Below are positions 1 to 6,853 of a stretch of DNA of 8,982 nt, in pieces. Position numbers and translations under genes: made by a program. A model generated the notes under the pieces. That model was not told the DNA's origin and did no database searches. It saw only the letters and a program-made list of their open reading frames with translations. Positions within the stretch are counted from its first letter, which is position 1; each line of letters begins with the position of its first letter. The DNA is from CAYXVB01 sp964467785 (GTDB lineage: Bacteria; Bdellovibrionota; UBA1018): the NCBI GenBank assembly GCA_964467785.1, contig CAYXVB010000146.1, positions 1 through 8,982 on the forward strand, given 5' to 3'.

Positions 1-7
1 ACGTTCG

Positions 8-850
8 TTATGCTGCCTGATTATCCGGCTTTACCAAGGCTCCCCTTAGTAGTATTAGCGCGCTCCCTTGTAGGATAACCACCGCGTCCAGCATGTGCAG
101 GGGTTCGTGCCAGAAGGTCATTGCAACGAGGACCGTAAAGAACGTAAACGGCAGGAGCGTCCACTTTTTCATTCCGGTTCCATCAGGGAAAACGATTTGA
201 TGGAATAGGACTAAGGCGCGCGCGCGGGACGAATGGGCCTTGGAGATTCCATCCTGCAAATACAGACGCTCGTTTGCCTGAGCGAGCGCGTTCAAAGTTT
301 CCGCGATCTCCGCGGCGCTCGTCTTGATTTCCTGCTCCGTGCTCGCGATCCAAGGAGTGTAGAGGACTCGAATCTTTCCCCGTGCGAACGCGAGGGTCAG
401 AAAGCCCCGGTCCGGAAGGCGGGTCAGCCTGTTTTTCAGCTCCGGATCGGCGAGTAAAGCCTTTAACCCTTCAGTATGTGAGCAGACCACGTGGAACCGT
501 CGGTCAAAGTCAGATTCGCCAACTACGGACTCTTCTGAAAAGCCAATTGCCCGAATGGCTTTGTCGCCGCCCTTCTCAGGGTAAAGAAAGAGAGCAAAGG
601 AACCGGGCACCGCTGTTGTAGCGCTCACCGTGAGACGCGACGGTCGCACGGACTTGCCTTGCGATCGCCGAGGTTCGAAGTGGTAATGGTAAATTCTTCC
701 GCCGACATTGCACTCGCCCCGAATCTCCGAGCTCAGCGCCCCCGCGGGATCATTTTCGGCCTGTTGCGCAGATTTTTTTGTGATCCACGTGGCGAGCACG
801 ATAACGCCGGCGAGGATAATGGGAATTAGAATCGTGAAATAGAGCGACAT
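8..850 (-). CDS. Membrane protein of unknown function, one N-terminal and two C-terminal TM segments
   Basis: This is a complete 280-residue reading frame. Residues about 4-22 form a hydrophobic helix (LILAGVIVLATWI-like) followed by KK, typical of a signal anchor. Residues about 30-225 are soluble. The C-terminus has two further hydrophobic segments, about 231-247 and 252-270, separated by a short HEP-containing turn. The central part (about 115-195) has the pattern FDRRFHVVCSHTEGLKALL, then LTRLP, then a hydrophobic strand pair and a helix beginning near 170. This resembles a layout seen in many uncharacterised bacterial proteins, in which a substrate-free alpha/beta domain sits between membrane helices. 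I cannot name the family. The start at 850 is the first ATG before the membrane helix; no strong Shine-Dalgarno is visible upstream of it. It diverges from the exported protein at 1002. Real gene likely; function unknown. Confidence 0.75.
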   Translation of the reverse strand: MSLYFTILIPIILAGVIVLATWITKKSAQQAENDPAGALSSEIRGECNVGGRIYHYHFEPRRSQGKSVRPSRLTVSATTAVPGSFALFLYPEKGGDKAIRAIGFSEESVVGESDFDRRFHVVCSHTEGLKALLADPELKNRLTRLPDRGFLTLAFARGKIRVLYTPWIASTEQEIKTSAAEIAETLNALAQANERLYLQDGISKAHSSRARALVLFHQIVFPDGTGMKKWTLLPFTFFTVLVAMTFWHEPLHMLDAVVILQGSALILLRGALVKPDNQAA

Positions 851-1001
851 GAACTGATATTAGGAACGGGATACAATAATCACAATTCGGAAATCGCTCC
901 AAAGGAGCCTTTGTTCCCGCATTCGCGGGATGCCAGTTTTTTGGCGCCCGGAATGGCAATGTCCATCATAAATTCCACTTCATTTCCGAAAAGAAAATAG
1001 G
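851..1001. promoter_or_regulatory. Divergent intergenic region with two adjacent inverted repeats
   Basis: This 151-bp gap separates two divergent start codons, so it must hold the promoters for both genes unless one lies inside a neighbour. Two dyads sit side by side. CAAAGG-AG-CCTTTG (900-913) is a perfect 14-bp inverted repeat. TCCCGC-ATTC-GCGGGA (915-930) is a 6-bp stem with a 4-nt loop, followed after six bases by TTTTTT (937-942). The second looks like a short terminator pointing rightward, or an operator. A weak plus-strand promoter candidate is TTGGCG (941-946), 17-nt spacer, CATCAT (964-969). None of these is decisive. Confidence 0.35.
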
Positions 1002-2531
1002 ATGAACTCGGTTTTTAGGCACCTCCTATCGAGCATACGGATTGCCCCCGTGATCGGACTGGCGTTGATCATCACGCAGGCGAAATCCTCTTTTTCTTCC
1101 GAACAGGAGAGTTACCTGGCACGGACGGAGATCTCTGCTGTCCCAGCGAGACCACATCCTGAGTTGGGTCAGGCATGGCAGCGGGTCAAGCGCGGGCACT
1201 TTGAAGTCGTAGCCATGCTGTTGGAGATGTATCCGGATCGGGAACTTTATTTTCTCGCTCGTGATGCGGAGCTTCTCCATGATCTCGCCACAATCGAAGC
1301 GCAAGGCGACCCGGAGCTGCTCAAGCGACTTCATCTGTTGAATGTCTCGCGAGCTAATGTTGGGTCGAGTCAACTTAAGGATTACCTTGCGCAAGAGGGT
1401 CTGAGTGAGGAGCGACTCCGGACGGGTAAGAAAATTCTCTTTGTCGACACCGGATACCATGGCTCGATCGCGGAAAAGATCCTCTCGCAATTTCCGGAGG
1501 CGTTGCGACAAAACTTTAAGACACATCTGATGGCTTCGTGGAATTCAAAACACCCGTCTTCGATGACCTTCCTCACCGCATTGAATCCTGGAGCCTTGCG
1601 CGTTTCACCCAAGGACATGGAGAGTCCGATCCGCGAATACGAAGGCCTTCCCAGAGGCACGGACAGCTCGGACCAATTCGTCCGTTTCGACGGCAAGTGG
1701 CATCCAATGAGCCCTGTCCTGGATCGGGAGGCGAATCTCCGGAAAAAAGAGACGGTTCGAGGATATCGGGAGGACTTGGTCCATGAGGCGCGCGACGGAG
1801 AGCTGCGAAAGCTCATGGAGAGCCGGAGGACGCAGTGGCGGCGGCTCCGAAAGATCGTGAGTCGAGAGGAACCTTCGGAAGTCGCGGGCGCATTGCGTGC
1901 ATTCCTTGTCACCCACTCTGGGGATCCGTTCGTCGAAGCCATGGTGCGCGACCTTTTTGACATGTCTGATACAGGGCATTTGCCCGGGGCCGTGCGGCTT
2001 TCAATGACACTGCAGGATCTGGGTTTGCCGTTGTCTGAGAAATTGGGCTCACGCAAGGGCAAGTACATCCTACTGGCGCATAAGTACCCGCAATGGGCCG
2101 GTCTGCTTGAGTCCCCCGACGAAGAAATTCTAAAATTGATCCGCGCTGGCCGTTCCGATGCGCTTCTCAAGCTGATCCGCGAAGTCAGCGAGGGCGATCT
2201 TGCGAGAGTCGTGTTCAACCTGCTCGGTTCCGAAGGGGCAGCTCCAGAGGCTCGTGCCGTAATCCGCGCCTTGATCGAGGGGAGCCCTGAGGTTCATCCA
2301 TTTCTGGTCCGATACACGTTTACCCAACCCGAATCCGTGGAGCAAATCGAGGAGCTGCGTCTCCTCATCGAAAAAGGCGATCCCACGACTAGAAAGGCAC
2401 TCGTTGCAATCACCCTAAAGGAGCCCGTTTGGAGCGACCGAAAATACAATGAGCTGAGATGGGCGGCCGGGGATACTTCAGGATGCGCGGGTTTTTTCCG
2501 CTCTCTCTGGCTGCGCATGTCTGGTGGCTGA
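1002..2531 (+). CDS. Probable exported protein with HAD-like (COG5610-type) motifs and helical C-terminal half
   Basis: The product is 509 residues. Residues 1-32 look like a signal peptide or signal anchor: R6, R13, a hydrophobic run PVIGLALIITQA, then a polar serine-rich stretch. Three motifs follow in the order seen in proteins related to COG5610 (predicted HAD-superfamily hydrolases): YFLARDAELL (83-92), LLNVSRANV (112-120) and KILFVDTGYHGSIAEKIL (144-161). The usual nucleophile signature DxD is not evident; the nearest acidic residues are D88 in LARDAE and D149 in FVDTG. Residues about 245-509 are charged, leucine-rich and probably all-helical. The family call rests on remembered motif patterns, so the catalytic role is inference. 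The start at ATG 1002 is chosen because it gives the signal-like N-terminus; AAGAAAATAGG lies just upstream. rlmC begins 29 bp after the stop, so co-transcription is likely. Export would be unusual for this motif set. Confidence 0.7.
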   Translation: MNSVFRHLLSSIRIAPVIGLALIITQAKSSFSSEQESYLARTEISAVPARPHPELGQAWQRVKRGHFEVVAMLLEMYPDRELYFLARDAELLHDLATIEAQGDPELLKRLHLLNVSRANVGSSQLKDYLAQEGLSEERLRTGKKILFVDTGYHGSIAEKILSQFPEALRQNFKTHLMASWNSKHPSSMTFLTALNPGALRVSPKDMESPIREYEGLPRGTDSSDQFVRFDGKWHPMSPVLDREANLRKKETVRGYREDLVHEARDGELRKLMESRRTQWRRLRKIVSREEPSEVAGALRAFLVTHSGDPFVEAMVRDLFDMSDTGHLPGAVRLSMTLQDLGLPLSEKLGSRKGKYILLAHKYPQWAGLLESPDEEILKLIRAGRSDALLKLIREVSEGDLARVVFNLLGSEGAAPEARAVIRALIEGSPEVHPFLVRYTFTQPESVEQIEELRLLIEKGDPTTRKALVAITLKEPVWSDRKYNELRWAAGDTSGCAGFFRSLWLRMSGG

Positions 2532-2560
2532 GTCGGGCTTTCCCTGATAAGCTGCGTGGC

Positions 2561-3715
2561 ATGGGATCGTTCTGCTCCTATTTCGATCGCGCTCTTTGTC
2601 GCTCGTGCGAGTGGTTGGATCGCGATTACGCCGCGCAGCTCGCCGCAAAATCACGGTCGCTCCGGTCCGCGCTGCGCTGGATTCAGGATACCGACTATGA
2701 TGCGGCTATTCGAGAGCCGGCGCCGTCCGCGACGCAGGGTTTCCGAAATCGCGCCAAGATGTCAGTGACGGGCACTTCCGATGCACCAGTCATCGGTCTG
2801 CTTGGCGAGATTGATCTCGATGAAGGACGCGAGCTCCTCTCCTGCCCGATTCATCATCCCCGCCTCAATCAGCTGATCGAGGCGCTGCCAGAGTTTCTAC
2901 GCTGCCACGGACTCGTCCCCTATCAGATCAAGGCGAGAAAGGGAGAGCTCAAGGGGCTGATCGCTTTCTACTCTCCGATGAGTGGACAGATGTATCTGCG
3001 CTTCGTCCTTCGATCGAAGGAAAGCCTGCCCCGGCTGCGCAAATTGCTCCCTGAGCTGCAGGTGCGCTTCCCGGATCTTTTGTGTGTCTCGGCCAACCTC
3101 CAGCCCATTCCACACGCGATTCTTGAAGGCCCCGAGGAAATCGTCCTGTCCGAGCGAGGATGGATCGAACATCGGCTGGGGCCGGTGACGCTCCAGCTCG
3201 TGCCGCAGGCCTTTGTTCAGACCAACGTCTCGGTCGCGACCGCGCTCTATCAGGCCGCCGCGGAATGGATCGAGGAGACGCGTCCTAAGGCGATGCTTGA
3301 GCTCTATTGCGGCCAGGGAGCTTTCAGCCTTTTTGCGGCCAAAAGCGCCGAGCGCATTGTAGGTATCGAAGTCAATGCGGATGCCGTTCGGATCGCCAAC
3401 GATACGGCCCGATCGCGTGGACTCGGGCATGTGAGTTTTCGATGCTCGGACGCAACCCAACTTGCCGAAGAGGTTGAACAGATCCACCCAGATCTCATCC
3501 TCGCCAATCCACCCCGCCGGGGCTTGGGTGAGGGTGTTGATCTCATCCTGCGGCAAAGGCCGGTTCATTTCATCTACTCGAGCTGTAATTCCGAAACTTT
3601 GGCCCATGATCTCGAAAAACTTGCTCCGCTCTACCAAGTGAAGCGTATCCAGATCTTCGACATGTTCCCCCATACTCGTCACTTTGAAACCTTGGTTTGG
3701 GCACTCAGGCGGTGA
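2561..3715 (+). CDS. rlmC: 23S rRNA (uracil-C5)-methyltransferase RlmC
   Basis: RlmC (RumB) uses S-adenosylmethionine to make 5-methyluridine in 23S rRNA (U747 in E. coli). The protein is 384 residues from this start, close to the 375 of the E. coli enzyme, and resembles it along its whole length. The Fe-S cluster cysteines are present as C5, C13 and C16 (FDRALCRSCEWL) with the fourth at C95 (LLSCPIHHP). TQGFRNRAKM (58-67) and RKGELKG (126-132) match family blocks. The SAM-binding motif I is LELYCGQGAFSLFAA (246-260), with E270 the likely ribose-binding acid. NPPRRGLG (316-323) and the catalytic nucleophile C342 in YSSCNSETLAHDL follow, and the C-terminus FDMFPHTRHFE is typical. The reading frame is open back to an ATG at 2459, but that would add 34 unrelated residues and overlap the upstream gene; ATG 2561 begins exactly where the family begins. 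No strong Shine-Dalgarno is seen, fitting translation coupled to the upstream gene. Confidence 0.95.
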   Translation: MGSFCSYFDRALCRSCEWLDRDYAAQLAAKSRSLRSALRWIQDTDYDAAIREPAPSATQGFRNRAKMSVTGTSDAPVIGLLGEIDLDEGRELLSCPIHHPRLNQLIEALPEFLRCHGLVPYQIKARKGELKGLIAFYSPMSGQMYLRFVLRSKESLPRLRKLLPELQVRFPDLLCVSANLQPIPHAILEGPEEIVLSERGWIEHRLGPVTLQLVPQAFVQTNVSVATALYQAAAEWIEETRPKAMLELYCGQGAFSLFAAKSAERIVGIEVNADAVRIANDTARSRGLGHVSFRCSDATQLAEEVEQIHPDLILANPPRRGLGEGVDLILRQRPVHFIYSSCNSETLAHDLEKLAPLYQVKRIQIFDMFPHTRHFETLVWALRR

Positions 3716-3751
3716 CGGCGCAGGGGTCGAACTTCGAATGACGCGACGCAC

Positions 3752-3779
3752 TTGTGGGGACTCTCTCAAAATTTATGGT
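3752..3779 (+). promoter_or_regulatory. Weak sigma-70-like promoter candidate for the OYE gene
   Basis: TTGTGG (3752-3757) and TATGGT (3774-3779) are separated by 16 nt in the 75-bp gap after rlmC. The match is partial (3 of 6 and 4 of 6) and transcription would begin very close to the start codon at 3791. No terminator-like hairpin lies between rlmC and this gene, so read-through from rlmC is the alternative. Confidence 0.25.
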
Positions 3780-3790
3780 ATGAAAGAGCG

Positions 3791-4864
3791 ATGAAGCTTC
3801 TCTCGACCGCGACTCTTGGCGCTCTATCCCTCAAAAACTCCGTTGTCATGGCACCCATGACGCGCTCTCGCGCGATCGGTGGCTTGGCAAATGAGTTGAT
3901 GGCCCAATACTACTCGCAGCGTTCCGGCGCGGGACTGATTGTCACTGAAGGCGTGTCGCCGTCGCCCAATGGTCTGGGTTATGCGCGGATTCCAGGTCTT
4001 TATAATGAGCAGCAGATGGTGAGCTGGCGCCAGGTGACCGACGCGGTCCATAAGAACGGTGCCCGGATTTTTCTCCAGCTCATGCATACGGGTCGCGTGT
4101 GCCATCCGGCCAACATGCCCGCGGGCTCGCGCATCGTCGCGCCGTCGGCAATGGCTTTGAGCGGCAATATGTGGACAGACGCGATGGGCATGCAGCCTCA
4201 TCCCCGACCCGAGGAAATGTCCCGGACCGATATTCAAGCGGCTATCCAGGAGTTTGTCCATTCGGCCCGCCTGGCGATCCAAGCCGGTTTCGATGGTGTG
4301 GAACTCCATGCCGCCAATGGTTATCTTCTGGAGCAGTTCCTCAATCCAAACGCCAACAAGCGTCAGGACGAATTCGGTGGCGAACCCGATCAGAAAAATG
4401 AAGGTCGCATGCGCTTCGTGCTCGAGATTGCCCGGGCGGTTGCCCGAGAAATCGGCCCCGATCGTACCGGTATTCGCGTTTCTCCATACGGTGTTTTCAA
4501 TGATATGGGCGCGTTCAAAGGGGTGGATGAGTTCTACGGCGTTCTCGCCGGCAAGCTATCCGAGATCGGTCTGGTTTACATCCACGTTGTGGATCACAGC
4601 GCGATGGGCGCGCCAGGCCCGAGCCCCGAGGTTAAGCGCCGTATCAGGCAAGCTTTCAAGGGCAAGTACATCCTCTCGGGCGGATATAATGCCGGCCGAG
4701 CGGAACGCGATCTCGCCGAAGGCAAGGGAGATCTCGTCGCGTTTGGACGCTCATTTCTCGCCAATCCTGATCTCGTCGAAAAACTCAAAAACAGCTCGCC
4801 CCTCAAGCCTGCCAATCCGGCGACTTTTTACACGCCGGGTGCCGAAGGTTACACGGACTATTGA
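3791..4864 (+). CDS. Old Yellow Enzyme family NADH:flavin oxidoreductase (NemA/PETN reductase-like)
   Basis: This is an FMN-dependent TIM-barrel ene-reductase. The family uses NAD(P)H to reduce activated C=C bonds and in some members nitro groups or nitrate esters, such as N-ethylmaleimide, cyclic enones and quinones. The 357 residues align with E. coli NemA and PETN reductase from the first strand to the shared C-terminus GAEGYTDY. Key positions visible are APMTRSR (21-27, FMN-binding T24), Q97 and the HTGR loop (99-102), the substrate-binding pair H173 and N176 in ELHAANGYLLEQFLNP, the proton-donor Y178, R229 in GIRVSP, and the phosphate-binding end LSGGY and VAFGRSFLANPDL (316-328). The His/Asn pair is the yeast OYE1-like version; PETN reductase has His/His. 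ATG 3791 with GAAAGAG just upstream is chosen over the upstream in-frame TTG at 3752. Cytoplasmic. It converges with the cupin gene with 12 bp between stop codons. The true substrate cannot be read from sequence. Confidence 0.93.
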   Translation: MKLLSTATLGALSLKNSVVMAPMTRSRAIGGLANELMAQYYSQRSGAGLIVTEGVSPSPNGLGYARIPGLYNEQQMVSWRQVTDAVHKNGARIFLQLMHTGRVCHPANMPAGSRIVAPSAMALSGNMWTDAMGMQPHPRPEEMSRTDIQAAIQEFVHSARLAIQAGFDGVELHAANGYLLEQFLNPNANKRQDEFGGEPDQKNEGRMRFVLEIARAVAREIGPDRTGIRVSPYGVFNDMGAFKGVDEFYGVLAGKLSEIGLVYIHVVDHSAMGAPGPSPEVKRRIRQAFKGKYILSGGYNAGRAERDLAEGKGDLVAFGRSFLANPDLVEKLKNSSPLKPANPATFYTPGAEGYTDY

Positions 4865-4879
4865 GCTCAGTATGGCTCA
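4862..4879. other. Short hairpin whose arms hold the stop codons of two convergent genes
   Basis: TGAGC (4862-4866) and GCTCA (4875-4879) form a 5-bp stem with an 8-nt loop. The left arm begins with the TGA stop of the OYE gene and the right arm ends with the reverse-complement stop of the cupin gene. The stem is short and has no T-tract, so it is a weak terminator at best; no other terminator is visible in the 12-bp gap. Confidence 0.3.
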
Positions 4880-5266
4880 GGCCGATTTCTTGATGCCAGC
4901 CTGTACGATCGCGTAGTCCTTGAAGCCTTGGAAATCGATCAGTTCGCAGGCCTCCCCGCCGTCGACCCCGGCATCGTGCCCAGGTGGGCTGTGAAAAGAC
5001 ACTCCGGCCGAGACACGCATTACTTGGCCATCGTTCATGCGGACGACCATCGATCCTGAAGTGCAGTAGCCGATGTGCTCGGCCTCGCAGCTCTCGGTCT
5101 CAGCGATCGGCTTGACATCGTTTGACCAGCGCCAACCGGGCTCAAAGACGCCGCGCCCTACGCTGATCTCATTGTCGAGAGTCACGATCTCCAATCGACC
5201 ATGGTCGGCGAAATCGCGAACTTCGTCAGGAGTGTCGAATTTTTTAGAACTGGCCTGGTCGCTCAT
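4877..5266 (-). CDS. Small single-domain cupin protein
   Basis: The product is 129 residues and forms one beta-barrel cupin domain. The family pattern is clear: GVFEPGWRWSNDVKPIAET (39-57), then CEAEHIGYCTSGSMVVRMNDG (60-80), then SAGVSFHSPPGHDAGV (86-101), then a final strand ELIDFQG (108-114). H64, H92 and H97 are the plausible metal or ligand contacts; the classic HxH...E set of motif 1 is reduced, as is common in this small-cupin subgroup. Such proteins occur widely beside oxidoreductases and stress genes but have no agreed function. The open frame extends upstream to 5854, yet ATG 5266 is favoured by an excellent Shine-Dalgarno (AAAGGAGAT, 5280-5272) seven bases before it, and because upstream sequence is the divergent PEBP gene. 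Cytoplasmic; no signal peptide. Confidence 0.88.
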   Translation of the reverse strand: MSDQASSKKFDTPDEVRDFADHGRLEIVTLDNEISVGRGVFEPGWRWSNDVKPIAETESCEAEHIGYCTSGSMVVRMNDGQVMRVSAGVSFHSPPGHDAGVDGGEACELIDFQGFKDYAIVQAGIKKSA

Positions 5267-5320
5267 AAGGGATCTCCTTTTCGTGTGGCATGTGTGTTGA
5301 AGACCTCTGAAGCTAACCCC
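5267..5320. promoter_or_regulatory. 54-bp divergent promoter region, cupin/PEBP
   Basis: This short gap must serve both divergent start codons. On the plus strand 5286-5301 reads TGGCATGTGTGTTGAA, which resembles the sigma-54 consensus TGGCAC-N5-TTGCW, but the essential GC of the -12 element is GA, and it would leave a leader of only about 9 nt. No good sigma-70 pair is visible on either strand. Confidence 0.3.
5272..5280 (-). promoter_or_regulatory. Strong Shine-Dalgarno of the cupin gene
   Basis: On the minus strand AAAGGAGAT stands seven bases (counted from GGAG) before the ATG at 5266. It is the best ribosome binding site in the window and decides this start over the many upstream in-frame codons. 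Confidence 0.8.
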
Positions 5321-5827
5321 ATGCCATCCCTTACGTTGAGCTCGCCCGCATTCAAAGACCACGGAGAGGTGCCCGTCGATTACACAGGCGATGGGCGCAA
5401 TATCTCGCCCCCGCTCGCTTGGTCCAATGTTCCGGCAGGGACGCGTGAGTTCGTGCTCATCTGCGAGGACCCGGACGCTCCGCAGCCCGGCGCGTTCATT
5501 CACTGGTTGGCCTACGGCATTTCTCCCCTGCTTACTGCTATGCCGGCAGGAATTTCTCCGCAGCCCAGTCTCGAGGTTCCGATCCGAGTGGATCAAGGGA
5601 CCAATAGCGAAGGTCAGTTCGGATACTCTGGTCCGTTGCCGCCCGTCGGTCATGGAATCCACCGATATATCTTTCGGCTCTACGCGTTGGATCGAGCGCT
5701 CAACCTTCCCCCCGGCATCGGGGTAGAGGAGTTGCAGCGCGCGCTGCGCGGACACATCCTGGATGCCGCCCAAATTACTGGTCACTATAAGCGCAACGCG
5801 ATCTGGGACTATTCGCGCGCGATCTAA
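5321..5827 (+). CDS. YbhB/YbcL family protein (PEBP, Raf-kinase-inhibitor-like)
   Basis: This is a 168-residue phosphatidylethanolamine-binding-protein fold, the usual length for the bacterial YbhB/YbcL family. Both conserved family regions are present: CEDPDAPQPGAFIHWLAYGI (48-67), with the D-P-D-A-P and H-W anion pocket residues, and GYSGPLPPVGHGIHRYIFRLYALD (101-124). The opening LTLSSPAF and VPVDYTGDGRNISPPLAW are also standard. The family binds phosphorylated or anionic ligands; the bacterial role is poorly known. ATG 5321 is chosen because the family begins there; the open frame continues upstream to 5201, but that part overlaps the cupin gene on the other strand. No signal peptide, so cytoplasmic. 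No clear Shine-Dalgarno. It is divergent from the cupin gene and ends at a strong stem-loop; its TAA stop begins the A-run preceding that stem. Confidence 0.93.
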   Translation: MPSLTLSSPAFKDHGEVPVDYTGDGRNISPPLAWSNVPAGTREFVLICEDPDAPQPGAFIHWLAYGISPLLTAMPAGISPQPSLEVPIRVDQGTNSEGQFGYSGPLPPVGHGIHRYIFRLYALDRALNLPPGIGVEELQRALRGHILDAAQITGHYKRNAIWDYSRAI

Positions 5828-5833
5828 AAAGCC

Positions 5834-5870
5834 GCAGGCCCGATCGGTCCTCACTCCGGATCGGGCCTGC
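5834..5870. terminator. Strong intrinsic terminator, probably bidirectional
   Basis: GCAGGCCCGATC (5834-5845) pairs perfectly with GATCGGGCCTGC (5859-5870), a 12-bp GC-rich stem with a 13-nt loop. Read on the minus strand it is followed by GGC then TTTTT, so it best serves the DUF4476 gene ending at 5916. On the plus strand the trailing sequence is G/T-rich (GTTGGGTTGTGTG), weaker but adequate for the PEBP gene ending at 5827. Confidence 0.85.
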
Positions 5871-5915
5871 GTTGGGTTGTGTGTTGGGGGGCTAACCAGC
5901 GGGGGGCTGGAACTT

Positions 5916-6746
5916 TTATCTGGCCATCAAGATGCTCCTGGCCAGATCGCGGTTGCTGGGAAACGCGAAGGAATCCAACACCGCAGACATTTGCGTGATT
6001 TCGAAGATCAGCATAGGCTTGAGGATCTTCACCGCATCCAAGCGACCGGTGTCAAAGGAGTGGGCGCGGGTGATTTCAGAGAGTTGCGCCATCGTGATCC
6101 GGCGCGTTCCCCAGTAAGAAGCGTAGAGATTGAGCACCTTGGTCTTGCCGCTATCAAATGACTCGCGTTTGAGCTCAGCCATAAACGCGCTGAATTCCGA
6201 CTGGGAAATCATGGCGTCCATCGGGAAACCTGGGCCGTAAATCGGGCCAGGTCCATAGACGGGACCGCGGCGCCCTTCGCGTTCACCACGTTCGGGCTCC
6301 GTGCGGAATGGCTCGTCCATCGTCACGCCCGCCATTGCGAGCGTCACTTCGCCCCGTGTCCGCAGGATCAGGCTTTGGAGCCCGCGCCCCAGTTCGCGGT
6401 CGACGGGGACTTGGATCGAAGTCAGCATCGAGTCGAGCCGTGTCTGAATGAGCACCATCCCATCAGCGGAAACTTCGATGGCGCCACGTCCCTCACGAGC
6501 GGATACCACGAGAATGAGCGAATTGATCCGACCGCGACCGAACACGTTCAGCTCTCGAAGGAGATCCATCGATTCTTCACGCCGCATTTCGCGAGAAAAA
6601 CTCTGCGAGATAAGGCGCTCTTCCGCGAAGGCCGGGCCCGCGGCAAGGGAAGATGCGGCGGAAAGGAACACAGCGAAAGCCGCCATCATCGCCAGGTTCG
6701 TTATCGCACGAGCCGTCGTCATCTTTTGATTGAGTAAGTTGCCCAT
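5916..6746 (-). CDS. Exported DUF4476-domain protein
   Basis: The product is 276 residues. It starts with a signal peptide: MGNLLNQKMTTARA, hydrophobic LAMMAAFAVFLSAASSLAA, and a likely cleavage after AFA (position 41) before EERL. Residues about 60-145 form a domain of alternating strands (INSLILVVSAREG, AIEVSADGMVLI, QSLILRTRGEVTLAMAG). A flexible linker rich in Gly, Pro, Tyr and Arg follows (about 148-174; VYGPGPIYGPG). Residues 176-270 match DUF4476: MISQSEFSAFMAELKRESFDSGK, then ITMAQLSEITRAHSFDTGRLDAVKIL, then a final AFPSNRDLARSIL. The two SFDSGK/SFDTGR modules are its internal repeat. The domain's function is unknown. ATG 6746 is chosen because AAAGG (6758-6754) stands seven bases upstream; ATG 6722 is an alternative that also keeps the signal peptide. 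A consensus sigma-54 promoter lies 65 bp upstream and a strong terminator follows, so it is probably a single-gene transcript. Confidence 0.85.
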   Translation of the reverse strand: MGNLLNQKMTTARAITNLAMMAAFAVFLSAASSLAAGPAFAEERLISQSFSREMRREESMDLLRELNVFGRGRINSLILVVSAREGRGAIEVSADGMVLIQTRLDSMLTSIQVPVDRELGRGLQSLILRTRGEVTLAMAGVTMDEPFRTEPERGEREGRRGPVYGPGPIYGPGFPMDAMISQSEFSAFMAELKRESFDSGKTKVLNLYASYWGTRRITMAQLSEITRAHSFDTGRLDAVKILKPMLIFEITQMSAVLDSFAFPSNRDLARSILMAR

Positions 6747-6810
6747 TTCCGTGCCTTTCGGAAGTTGATTCGTTTGCCGCCTCCCCTTCGGGCGACATGC
6801 TGGGCCCTTG

Positions 6811-6826
6811 AGCAACGCTTGTGCCA
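6811..6826 (-). promoter_or_regulatory. Sigma-54 (RpoN) -24/-12 promoter
   Basis: The minus strand reads TGGCACAAGCGTTGCT, matching the sigma-54 consensus TGGCAC-R-N4-TTGCW at every fixed position with exact spacing; the flanks (C before it, CAA after) also fit the extended consensus. Transcription would begin near 6800, giving a leader of about 54 nt that contains the AAAGG ribosome site of the DUF4476 gene. Orientation and distance both suit that gene. Sigma-54 promoters need an enhancer-binding ATPase, so the gene should respond to a specific signal. Confidence 0.75.
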
Positions 6827-6853
6827 GGACTATTGCGGCGTTTCACGGTAAAT

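Noticed and set aside
216..226. Alternating GC run that could adopt Z-DNA
   Set aside because: It encodes part of an Arg-Ala stretch in the membrane protein and is only 11 nt long.
2053..2074. About 18 bp shared with 4659-4676 (both encode KGKYIL)
   Set aside because: A single short match between two unrelated proteins; chance use of the same codons is sufficient.
1382..2218. A 278-residue minus-strand open frame inside the exported-protein gene
   Set aside because: Its translation is rich in Ser and Arg with no domain pattern, as expected for an antisense shadow of a GC-rich gene.
2459..2560. A 34-residue N-terminal extension of RlmC from an upstream in-frame ATG
   Set aside because: It overlaps the end of the preceding gene, is not RlmC-like, and the family's Fe-S cysteine block begins just after ATG 2561.
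2897..3769. A 290-residue minus-strand frame opposite rlmC
   Set aside because: The opposite strand encodes an unambiguous RlmC; the antisense product resembles no protein.
5267..5854. A long minus-strand extension of the cupin frame
   Set aside because: It lies antisense to the clear PEBP gene, and the strong Shine-Dalgarno fixes the cupin start at 5266.
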